Positions 26,507 through 37,366 of a stretch of 64,000 bases of DNA are shown here, one piece after another. The translations under genes were made by a program, and so were the position numbers. The stretch spans positions 2,790,001-2,854,000 of the forward strand of contig JAJNNX010000001.1 of NCBI GenBank assembly GCA_023159155.1, read 5' to 3'. The stretch's first letter is position 1; the number at the start of each line of letters is the position of its first letter. Under the pieces are notes generated by a model. It had not been told where the DNA came from. It searched no databases and saw nothing but the letters and a program-made list of their open reading frames with translations. The stretch is from Ustulina deusta. Taxonomy: Eukaryota > Ascomycota > Sordariomycetes > Xylariales > Xylariaceae.

Positions 26507-27362
26507 ACATACCTACTGTAGTGTACACTGCGCATAACCTGGACTATTATCTACCGTGCATGGATCCTAGATCCTTGAATCTCGGTCTAATTTACACAAC
26601 ATCCGACATCCTCGTTCTCGGCTCGGTTGACTAACTGAGCATACACGTGCTGTGTAATACCTCCCCATTATACCTCGCGGCCTGGTTCCTACCGACACTG
26701 TTCTTCATCTCCCCTTCTTGCATTGTCCCGCCCTGCCTATATCTTGTTATTGTTATTCTTGGACCTGCTTTGTTTGTTCCGTCGCCCTCATCCACATCCG
26801 TATCCACCGTCGATTTTGTGCCGGCCACCCTCTTGTGGCAACACTATACTGCTTCGGTGAGTTTCCCAGCTGCTGATCTCGGCCGGAACGAGTCCTGGCC
26901 TGTCAATTCATTGTCCCTATTATTATCGTTAGCCCGTCTGGGTCCCTCCACGACGACTCCACGGCGGTGTCGCTTTTGCCACTAACACCCGTCCGGTGAC
27001 CTGCCCCACCACGACCTGAAGTCGGGGCGTTCACAGTACTAATTGGGCCTGCATATCTCTCTAGGCTGGGCACTTCGTCTGCTTCCACTCCTCTATCTCT
27101 CTCTCTCTCTCCTGGGAGGAATACGCCGTCGTCGCCCTCTCCGCTTCGACAAAGGAGCGAAGCACGACAGAAGAGGGAATTCGTCGGGCTAGTCGTTGTT
27201 GTGGTGCTCGATGCAGACATGAAACTGTTGCAGGATCGTGGTTAATAACAATGTATGTCACGCCTATCTTGCAGCATGCGGTGCAATCTTATCGTCCCAT
27301 CTTTTGCCGTGCAATGATTACTGCCCAGTCCGGCATGCTGATTCGTTCGTCAACAGACCAAA

Positions 27363-30300
27363 ATGGCCGCCTTTGTTGTGGAATCAGACGACGGTCTGGC
27401 TGAGAGCATATTGGTGGCCACACAATACTTGTACCCGGGCTTGCTGTTGCTTATTTTGTTACTCTTTGGAGCCCTCTACTCCATATACACCGCCAGCACC
27501 AAAGGAGATGTTATCGTCCCTACCATCACAGGTCCGGGTGGCAGACCTCTGCCTGTCACTAAGAAGCGATCTATTGACGACCAGTCCCAAGAATCCGATG
27601 GCAGATTCTCTCCCGCTATCAGAGCACTCTTCCAATGGCTGTACACCGCGGTAACCCTCACTTTTGTCGGCCAAGGTGCCGCTATTGCTACGCGTGCACT
27701 TCTCCAGAAAAGTCCTGGAGGCGAGCAGGCTTGGTGGTGCGGTGAAGCCAAAACAGTAATTCTTTTCTTCACGGTGCATTGTCAAGGATTTTTCATTAAT
27801 GCTCGATAGGTCTACACCCTGGGCTCAGCGTTCCTATATCTTTATGTGTTCATCACACTCTTTGAGAGCAAACATCAACCGGGACCAGTGTTCATCCTCA
27901 CGTGGTTAGTTGCTTTGTGTATGGAGATCATCATCTTCACCTGCGACGCCATCATCCTATCTCAACCTCACGAGGTCATGGTCCATTTAGGCCCTAATGA
28001 ATCTATAACTATTGGTGTCATGAATAAGTGGGACATCATTGATCTCGGCTTGTCCTGTACTCGTGTGTGCATGGTTGCTGGCAGCGTTGTGGTGTGGATC
28101 ACATTGGCGTTAATAGGCCGGCGAGCAGAACGTGAGAAATGTAAGCGTGAGCAGGAATACCATTCCGAAGCGGACGAGAACACGCCACTTCTCAACCCAG
28201 ATCTGAACGGTTACCATACAAACGGCCATGCTTCGCCGGGCACCAATGGATCTTGCGATGGATCTATCAATAGTGATTCGAGCTTCGCGATGGTCGACGA
28301 CGACGCCGGGTTTTATCGCCCAGAGAAGCTCCCTCATACTACTTGGCTCGAGTATCTACGTGGTTATTCAGTCTTTTTCCCATATATGTGGCCAGCAAAA
28401 AAGCTTAGACTACAAATTGTGGTTGTTCTCTGCTTTGTCCTGCTCGTCCTTCAGCGATGGGTTAACATCATGGTACCTTATCAGATCGGACTTGTTACCA
28501 ACGAGCTCACGGATAGCCACAAATCTAACCCCGATGGGAAACCCCTACAAATGCCATGGGCTTCACTTGGACTGCTTATATTGTATAAGCTGCTGCAAGG
28601 GCCTTCCGGGCTGCTTGGATCCTGGAGGTCGATGCTGTGGATTCCTGTTTCCCAGCATGCATATCGCGCTCTAACCACATCTGCTTTCGAGCATGTGCAC
28701 TCGTTAAGTCTCGACTTTCACCTCGGAAAACGAACAGGCGAGGTTCTATCGGCACTAAATAAAGGTGCTTCAGTTAATTCGTTTCTCGAGCAGGTCACCT
28801 TCCAGGTTTTCCCTATGATTGTTGATCTATTTGTAGCCATCAGCTACTTCTACTTCAGATTCGATGCCGTCTATGCTGTGGTTGTCTGCATTGTCACGTT
28901 TTATTACCTCCTCCTTACCATTCGCCTGGCATCTAAGACAGCAACCCAACGAAGAGCCATGTCGAATGCTGACAGGGAAGAAGAGGCTGTCAAAAATGAC
29001 TCCATCATATCGTACGAGACGGTTAAATATTTCAATGCGGAGGAGTTTGAATTCAAACGTTACCGAGATGCAATTAAAAACTTCCAGAACGCCGAGGCCC
29101 AAGTTACTTGGAGCATTAGCTCTATGAACATGTACCAATCATTGGTGTTCATGACAGGTATGCTGGCTGCTGTTATGTTTGGAGCCTATCAAGTCACACA
29201 AAAACAACGCGAGGTTGGAGATTTTGTTGCCCTCATAACTTACCTTGGCCAGCTTCAAGGTCCGCTTAATTTTTTCGGCACTTTTTATCGAACTGTTCAA
29301 CAGGCCATGATTTCGGGGGAGCGACTCCTAGAGCTCTTCAAGCAGCGCCCAACTGTGGTAGATCGTCCCGGTGTTTCTACAATGACCTCATGCAACGGTC
29401 TTGTGGAGTTCTCCAAGGTCAAATTCGCCTATGATCAGAGAAAACCAGCTCTGCGAAATCTCACGTTCGAGTGTCGACCGGGTACTACAACTGCGCTTGT
29501 TGGCGAGTCCGGCGGTGGAAAATCTACCCTATTCCGCCTGCTGTACCGCTACTTTAATTGTCAAGCCGGCAACATCCGAGTGGATGGGCAAAATGTCAAA
29601 GATGTCACTATTGATTCAGTACGGCGCTTCATAGGGGTGGTGCCACAGGACACAATCATGTTTAACGATACTCTTATGTACAATCTGAAATATGCCAACC
29701 AGAATGCGACCGACGAGGATGTCATTGCGGCCTGTCAGGCCGCAAGCATCCACGACAAGATCATGTCCTTCCCCGACAGATATTATACCAAGGTTGGCGA
29801 GCGCGGTCTCAGACTTAGCGGCGGCGAAAAGCAGCGAGTGGCAATTGCAAGAACGCTTTTGAAAAACCCAAAAATCATAATGCTCGATGAGGCCACATCG
29901 GCTTTAGATACGCACACCGAACAACAAATCCAGTCTCGACTCGCTAATATCGGCCGGGGCCGTACTATGTTGATCATTGCGTAAGTGTCCCACTGTTCCG
30001 CCTTTGGAATAACAATACTAATGCAGGCCTGTTAGGCATCGATTGTCTACGATTACCCATGCCGATCAGATCCTGGTTCTCAGCCAGGGCACCATTGTGG
30101 AGAAAGGGACACATGAAGAACTCCTGGAGCTGAACGGCAAATATGCCTCTATGTGGAACCGGCAGGCCAAAGCCGAGAAAGCCGCGGAAGATGCTAGAGC
30201 CGCTTACCGAAAGGCAGAAAAGCTGATGCGAAAAGCAAACATTCCCTCGGCTGGGGGGGAACACGACCGTGGCCAGGGCCAAAATGGTCTAGACGAGTCT

Positions 30301-30417
30301 AGCAGCTCGTCAGATGAATCAACCACACCAGGAGGAGGCAGGATTACCACACAACACGAACTAACAGCGACCCCCGAAAGTCGCATTCCAAGTCACGCAA
30401 CGTCAACAAACCCCTAA
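27363..30417 (+). CDS. HMT1-type half ABC transporter (ABCB/ATM-like, vacuolar heavy-metal tolerance family)
   Basis: Three exons (27363-27755, 27810-29980, 30036-30417) join to 981 residues. An N-terminal extension has several hydrophobic segments in the first about 240 residues (TMD0-like), then a Ser/Asn-rich loop. The six-helix ABC membrane domain begins near residue 320 ([10 protein letters not shown]...). The nucleotide-binding domain has Walker [10 protein letters not shown] (696-704), signature LSGGEKQ (800-806), Walker [13 protein letters not shown] and H-loop AHRLST just after intron 2. The extra N-terminal membrane domain plus a mitochondrial-ABC-like core is the layout of HMT1-type proteins, which sit in the vacuolar membrane and transport phytochelatin- or glutathione-type conjugates in fission yeast. 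Substrate and location here are inferred. The C-terminal tail is charged and then Ser-rich ([13 protein letters not shown]). Confidence 0.93.
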
Positions 30418-33400
30418 TACAACCACTTCGATCTTGTTCTCATCAGTATTGATACAAGCATGCACATACATGCATGATTCGGTAATATTACTCGTACCTT
30501 TACCATGTCCCCGTGTTGCGGGACATTTGCATTGCAGGCGTTTGGTGGGATATACAAAACGTTGAAAGACCTTTACTCCTCTTTAAAGGACATTGACGGC
30601 AACAACGCAGTGCCTGCATCTCGACATTTTGCACGCAATGATACCAAAGACATTTTTCTGTTTTCATGTGGTAAAAATCAGTTGTCATTCATTGGGCCAG
30701 ATGGCATACATGGCCACATTGTCCGCGTCTTTGAGGAGGGTGGACTCGGGAAAGAAAAAAAAGAAAGAAAAAAGAAAAAGGAAGTGGAAATAAAGGTGGT
30801 TTCGGGTGGTGAGCAGGGTGCCTGCTGTTGTTGTTGTTTCGGTCAGCTTCGAGCTATGCGTTTGCAGCTACTCTTCCTCTCTTAATTGTTCCCTTTCCCG
30901 CATGACCATATCCGTGGTCTTGGAGTATGACGGCTGATGAGAGATGATCACGTGCATAAATTCTGGCAGGCAGGCAGGCGGCTTAAGCGAGTTGATGACG
31001 ATGCATTGATAGATTCCCTCATAATGTATGTACATGGCAAGTAATGACGAGAGGTGTGCGATCTCGTCACCCCCCCCTTCCCCCTTCCCTCTCCTTCGTG
31101 CCCAACTTAGCTTAGAAGGTTAAAAAGTAATATACAGTTGAACCAGTCAATAAGCTTCTACTATCCCTTCTCCAATGTCACACAAAAGCAAATTGGCAAT
31201 GAGCAGCATGTATATGGAATAGACAGACAGGCCAGGTTAGCTAACTACTAGGCACGTACATCGTAGCAGGTGAGTTATGACAAGTCAATCAATGAAGAAT
31301 TCTCACTCAACAAAGCATCATGTCCATCTGCCAAGTCTGTCAGTCTTGCAAGTCTCCTCTTACCTAGTTCCCGACTCCACCACACCTGGCAAATACATGC
31401 ACAGGAACGGAGCATGTACCCTCAGCAAGAGAGGAGCTGGTTCCAGACTGACAGGAACTCGGGATAGATGGATAGACCAAGCACGGAAAAATGAGTCACG
31501 GGTTGGGTGATGTGGGTAAACAGAACGCCGACACGAGGGGCGATATCTTTTCGTTGCGTAGATATTCAACGAGGGTAAGAGATAAAAATCGCGTGACACG
31601 ACGAGGGGGAAATATGGGCGGGCTTCACTGGTCGAGAGCTGTAATACTGTACCTACCTGCTCCAGGGTTCGAGGGAAGGGAGGGAGGGTTGCACTCTGAG
31701 GCGCGGCTCGACTTGGATAGCCTACTTGCAATACCACTAGGTAAGTAGACCTACACTAGCAAGAAGCAGCCGCATGGGAGTATCAGATGTGGATTGGACA
31801 CAGCAGGCTCGTGTTTTATTTAAGTTGCAGGAAGAGAGGGAGGGAGGGAGGGGTGGTCCGGAAGGTGGGTGTATGGATACGCGCTGCTGGGATGGCTGGA
31901 TGGACGGATGGATGGGTGGATGGATGGATTAGGTGGGTGGGTGAGTGGGCGGGTGGGTGGCTGTGTGGTGGGATGGGTGGATGGAATTGGACTTACCGGA
32001 ATGGCGAGCCCAAGGGGAGCGACGAGCGTGCCCCGGCGACGGGAGAGATGGCTGGATCACAGACTGGACTTGGATGGGATGGATGGGTGGATCGATCGTG
32101 GCGGCCCCGCTCATCCGAGTTACCCTTCTGCCTCAAGCCTGGTTTTTGTTTTGTGGTACCCGGTACCGCCAGGTTGTCGTTGTAAGGCGGGATGGATCCG
32201 TTGGCTAGGCTGGACGGCAATTCGCTTGCTTGATTGGCCGGCTGCTTTGTTTAGTTTGAAACTATTTATTCATGTATGCCTGCGCACTGCTACTTTGCTA
32301 TGCCTATTTCTTCCTGTCTTCCTTGCTCTCGGTACTCAATATGATCTGGGCCTGGATGAGATAGGCGAATGATGTTGAAGTGACGACACGGTAGATAGCG
32401 CCGTCTTCCTGCCTTGGTCATCTAGGTACTCTCTGCGTACTTGTAAGCGGCGGGAGACATTGGCTACGTCTACATCTAACACATGTACTTTACCTAATTA
32501 AGCCTGGAGGTGTGATGTTACGGTGTTTACCTATACGTAGCGTACAGAATCGATGTCGGGGTGTGTATATATAAGTCTGTAGAACGTAGAGAGTTGGATA
32601 TAACCGCTGCGTAGAGCAGTTGATAGTTGACAGATGATAGCTGATAGATTTAACGAAGGACCTGGATAGGCACGATACTAGCAGCAATCTGGGGCAATGG
32701 TCCAGACTAGTCATTCCTCCGAAAATGAGCTGAATTCCGCGCAGAAGCGGTCAATGTTTTGCGTTTGAGGCTGTAGGCAAGGGAAGGGAGGGTGTAAAGC
32801 CATGGCGAGTGGAAAGAGCTTGAATCTAGGAGTCTGCAAGTGGGATGGGTAGTAAGTCTGGTTAAATAGAAACAAAGATAGGCAAAAAGTGTTGGTTGCA
32901 CTTCGTTCATACATGCTCTATCGGCACAAGACTTTTAACCTGACTTCGTCAGTTGGTAGACTGTTCTTATTTCGACCATTCATTATTATGTTACGTAGCC
33001 AGTTTGGCGACTACCTCTTGTTATTTTCTACTCCTTCAATATAAGTATCTTTGTATACGCCAGAAAATCTAGAAGAAAGGGGGAATATGAGTTAGGACAT
33101 GAAGAGGAGACCGAAGAACACGGTTGGAAGGTGACCGACCAGTATCCTATTTATCCATAAATTGTCAATATACGCGAAGCTAAATAATCAAAGTCCAAAC
33201 TAGCTTAAGAAGTTGCTTTGCTGAGGCATTATGTGACTAAGAAACAATAATGGTAATGACCCTTAATATGTGTCTACACAAGTATAAATAGACTGGTAAT
33301 GAGGTATAATGCCTCCAGATCCAAGCATGCCCAAAAGTTTTGTATGAGAGTATAATGAAGCAAGCTCAAGGACTAGCATACTCTTTCTCCTAGCCAGAGT

Positions 33401-34054
33401 GAGTGATAGAAGGGGAGACCTCAAAGTATAATCTTGGCTAGCGAGACACAACTGATATATTGCGAGAACAAGAGAGTTCAAATGGGCCAAACAAGGTTGA
33501 TGTCTTTGCTAATTAGTTATTATGTAGGTAGTAATAATGATACAGGGAGTAAAGGTTCGAAATTCAACTCATGACACGTCTCATCCTACCTGCCAGCCGC
33601 ACCATCGTTGCATGACCCTTTCATCGTGATTGTTTATCGTCATATCTTTAGTTATAGCAACAACCCATCGCTGGATAAACCACATGTTTGTGACACACTT
33701 CGGGATTGCCGCACGAAGTTTCTGACATGAACAACGACTGCAAAGAGCCCATTACATGTGCCCACCTCTGCCACTTTTCCAGCTACCCGAGAGTTATACT
33801 TTGGAGAGTGAAAGTGATATGCACCACTGCAGTTGCTAGCGACCGGGTTTATATGTCCACGGTTTCCTGCCTGAGCACTGATCATAACCCTCGAACACTT
33901 ATTGAGTGCATCTGAATCTGACATGCGGTTTTGCTCTATTACTAGCACAGCCATGCCGAACATTTCCATGTTGTACATGTTGCTCTGCTGAATGGTTCGC
34001 AGGAAAAGACCCCAAGCAGGAATCTCAAGTGATAATTGTCGCATCCAACCCAAT
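30418..34054. other. Intergenic region with GGAT/GGGT minisatellites
   Basis: This is the convergent 3' flanks of the ABC transporter (+) and the ceramide synthase (-). It holds purine-rich AAAGAAA tracts (30750-30790), a C-rich run near 31071-31095 and G-rich tandem sequence (31838-32095). No gene is supported. Short plus-strand frames over the minisatellite give only repetitive Gly/Trp/Met sequence. Confidence 0.5.
31838..32095 (+). repeat. GGAGG / GGATGGAT / GGGTGGGT minisatellite region
   Basis: The stretch starts with GAGGGAGGGAGG near 31838, continues as GGATGGATGGGTGGATGGAT from about 31892, becomes GGTGGGTGGGTGAGTGG near 31930-31980, and shows another GGATGGATGGGTGGAT near 32072-32092. 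It is strongly strand-asymmetric for G. Confidence 0.85.
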
Positions 34055-35536
34055 CTACCGGGTTGACTTCTTCGGAACGATTCCGTTCGGACGACTCACA
34101 GCAGAGCCATTAGCATGGCCATTGATGCCAGTAGCGTGGCCGTTCGTCAATGGCTGCCTTGTGGACGGCTTCTCATTGCTGGTTTCGATCTCCTCCGGCT
34201 CAGACACTTCGGCTTCGGATCGATCGTCTTCAGCCGTTTGGTACACCACAAAGCGATAGGCAATCCTAACAATGAAGAACCACCAGAACAAGTTTAGGGC
34301 TTGGAGTGAGGAAAGCAATGTAAGCGTAATAACAAAGGCAATATCACACTTGTATTGTTGGGTTTCCCAGTTGAGCTCATACGGACCAACCGTCTTGAAT
34401 TCGGTGAAGAGGGACCAAATGATGCGAAGATTTAGGTAGTGCCGCAGGTAGGCCCAGACACACATAAACACGAAGAAATAAGGCCCAGTTGCCCAATGGT
34501 CAATGTAATTGAGGGTTTTTGAGGTCTGTCCAACGTCCGTTAGCTTACGCTCTGGCTTGGAGTTCAGCAAAACTCATATTGGGTCAGAATTCCAACGTAC
34601 CGCCAAGAAGAAATCGCTGATATCGTGAGTTATATAGACAGCAAGACCCATGTATGTAAAATGGAATCGATAGCTGAGTCCAATCAAGGCTAAGCTAACG
34701 ATGTGGTGTCCAACGAGCTCCTTGAAATCCTTCCTCCGCTCCTCCAAGCCTAGCAGCAGCACGATGGCCTGCTGAGCCCAGTATGCGGCCTGGAAAAGAT
34801 AATAAAATTTGAAGTCGGCGGGGTGGGTCTTGTGAGGGAAGTGCTCGTACATAGCGCGGGTGTTGAAGTACCAGATCGGGGTGTGGCTCATGACATACAT
34901 GCCGGCAGGACCCAAGAAGCCAAAGTAAATGGCCGTGTACAACTGTTCCATAAAACGAGCTTGCTTGCCGCGAGATTTCAACCCAGCCTTCTTGGCCAGG
35001 GGTCGCAAGAACTCCTGCATGATGAACTCACGAGTGAAAGAAAGCACGACGGTGTAGAAAGTAACAAAGGCAATGTCCCAGGGTCCTTTGCCATACTGGG
35101 CCGGCGCGCTGGGGTCGGCACCAGGCTGAAGAGGTAACTTATAGGAGAGGAAGATGAAGCGACTGGCTGGGTTCGATTCGGTGGGGTTGGCGGCATAGAG
35201 AGAGCCAAAGACGGATATAATGATGAGCGGCAAGACCCAGGTGTGCTTGAGGGCGAAATGCTTGAAGCGACGCAGCAGGGAGCGGGCCTTGCGGCGCTTG
35301 GAGCCTCGTTTCGTGCTGCCGTCAGCGGCGGATGACCTCGGCGGCGAGGCCGGGAGGTTGTTCTGCATGCTCGCAAGACTCGTCAGACTCGGGGCACCGG
35401 TGTCTCCAGCGCGTATCTCGGCCGGCAGCCCGCTTGACTTCCTAGGTCGACGACGCGTGGCGGCAGTCTGCTCTGCAACGGAGCGCAATGGCTCCGCCGA
35501 GGCGTTGAACGGGGGGAAGGGCTCTGACGATGCCAT
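34055..35536 (-). CDS. Sphingolipid ceramide synthase (Lag1/Lac1 family, TLC domain)
   Basis: Two exons (35536-34601 and 34525-34055) with a 75-nt intron give 468 residues. A disordered basic N-terminus is followed by about eight membrane segments. The TLC/Lag1p motif includes the paired histidines ELVGHHIVSLALIGLSYRF (His 277-278) and the acidic pair in YITHDISDFF, just before the intron. These are the catalytic signature of ceramide synthases, which acylate sphinganine or phytosphingosine with acyl-CoA in the endoplasmic reticulum. The C-terminus is acidic and then Asn/Gly/His-rich. The frame opens 28 codons upstream to an ATG at 35620, but MASSEPFPPF at 35536 matches the family start better. 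Filamentous fungi usually have two paralogs with different acyl preference; which one this is cannot be told from the sequence. Confidence 0.95.
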
Positions 35537-37366
35537 CCTGGCAACACGCGCAACGAGCCAATTCAGCCGAGCCGCAAGATGAGTCGACAAGGGGATACCA
35601 ACTGGCTCGACAATCGGCAATTCACGGGACAGGCACTCAGGGCGACAAGGCGGCGTGGCAACGATGCGTGTCAGACAATAGGGGGGCGGCTCAACTATGG
35701 GATCTACAGACCGAGTCCTTGTTCTCGTCTGCTCTCGAGACGGCGACGGGGGCTTTGGATAGTACCTAAGAGTAATGATAGGGCGGGTTCAGACCAGAGA
35801 TGCTAAAGGAGTGAAGTCATCCAGGAATGATCATACAGCACTTCGGCCACGGGGCAATGCGGCACGCACACGCGAGAGTCGAGAGTGGCAGGAGAGGAGA
35901 GGTAGAGGCAGAGTGCAGAGTGCAGAGTGCAGATCCAATGCGGGATGCAAGAGAGGAGCAGCGGCAGCGGCAGCGGCAGCAGCGCGCGGTGAAAGAGACG
36001 GGCGGTGATGCTGGCCTTGTTATTGTTCTCGATAAGGAGGCAGGAGGAAATTGGCCCTCGATTAATTCGATTAATTTTTCCCCGGCCGTTTCAGTCTCCA
36101 CCCGTCGCTCGCTTATCGCTGTCTGATTGGGCTGCTGTATTGACCGCAATTCTTCACCCCGCTTAGCCTAGAGTCGGCTCCTTCCCCCGCCGTAATCGAA
36201 GTACCTGCCAACGACGGATGTAATTACTTACATACATGTATGTACACACAGAGTAGAACACGCATACCTGTGCAGCCGTGCCGAGGGACTGACGCGAAAA
36301 ACAAGGTTGCATGCCTGAACCACCGCATTGAATACACATGTATGTAACCAGGGACGCATCCCTCCATCTTGGTTGGCTGTCTTGCTCCTGGCCAACAACT
36401 AATTGCCTAGATGCGAGTGTTCTCCTACTACATGTATATAAATAGGTGAGACTTACTTGGCGCAACTCAATCTATATAGGGATCTAAGCTTGAATCCTTG
36501 ACAAGAGTTGACGTCAGAAGCTTCCTTAAACGTGCTCTATCCAAATCTGTCGCTATGTATGAAAAAGAGTTGGAAGGGATAATGACACTGCCGGACATGC
36601 AAGCTGCAAAACAGCACCCTACGAGGAAAGCTACCTACATACCCCTACTCCACGATGAAACGTATTTATGCAGAAGTACCTATGTAATTAATTGGCTTGG
36701 TGAGGTTGAACCCCCTCCCTACACGAACTCCTCGGTAGCGTATTTAACGAGATGACGTGGTTCACATGCCGACTGCTTTAGCGCTGGGCAGACGAAATAG
36801 GCAAAGGTGAGAGACAAGGTACTACGATACCTATAAAGTGGAAATAGGGGTCCAAGACCCCTCCCTCAATGGGTGCATTGATTACGCAGTAATTGGAAGA
36901 ATCATCTGACCTTTGGATAAGGCCAGTTTACTACATCACAGCCAAGCTTCTCGCATCATTGCGCGCAACCTTGTAAATTTCGAGATCTCGTAGGGGGTGT
37001 TCGTGAATGGTCTCTTATATTCAACATTTGTATGCCACGCTTCAACATTCAAGCTGCATGAGCCAGCCTCCAGTAAATGCCCACACGAGTCTGCCATATT
37101 GCCTTTTCCGCAACATTTAACTATCCTGGATGAAATATGTACGCTAGCCCCGCCCATGTACAGCTTGGAGTTTATTCGCCTATATCACTGCGCTATGTGG
37201 TATCAGAAAGTCAAAAAAAGGCAACCCATTTTAATTCCAACAACTCCATGCAATGCCTCTTATGAATATCACTGAGAAACGTAAAATACCGTGCACCGCG
37301 CTCTCATAATCATCGTAACTCTAGCAAGTCGAAATCCCAAAATTGGGCTGGAGAAATCAGATCCGC
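35537..37366. other. Ceramide synthase promoter and PalH 3' flank
   Basis: It contains tandem GCAGAGT copies (35908-35934) and GCAGCG triplet-like repeats (about 35946-35975) inside the upstream region of the ceramide synthase gene. Further right it has ordinary AT-richer sequence with no supportable gene. Confidence 0.5.
35908..35975 (-). repeat. GCAGAGT tandem and GCAGCG hexamer tandem
   Basis: About three and a half copies of the heptamer at 35908-35934 are followed by GCAGCGGCAGCGGCAGC from about 35947. They lie 370-440 bases upstream of the ceramide synthase start and could lie in its promoter or leader. Confidence 0.75.

Larger units (their letters stand above)
16460..27362. other. 10.9-kb stretch without a supportable protein gene
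   Basis: No frame longer than about 190 codons occurs, and none shows a recognisable domain or consistent splice structure. The stretch contains perfect inverted repeats (18982-19023, 19270-19287, 22203-22255), an A19 run (22727-22745), dense ACCTAGGTAGGTA-type motifs (23600-23850 and 24130-24470), strongly pyrimidine-rich sequence (25850-26120) and short tandem repeats (25808-25829, 26477-26506). The right end probably includes the promoter and leader of the ABC transporter gene. Non-coding transcripts, unrecognised small secreted proteins or degenerate mobile elements cannot be excluded by eye. Confidence 0.5.

Noticed and set aside
31787..32372. Plus-strand frames over the GGAT/GGGT minisatellite
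   Set aside because: The translations are Gly/Trp/Met repeats produced by the tandem DNA, not a protein gene.
34823..35582. Plus-strand frames opposite the ceramide synthase
   Set aside because: They are shadows of a well-supported minus-strand gene.
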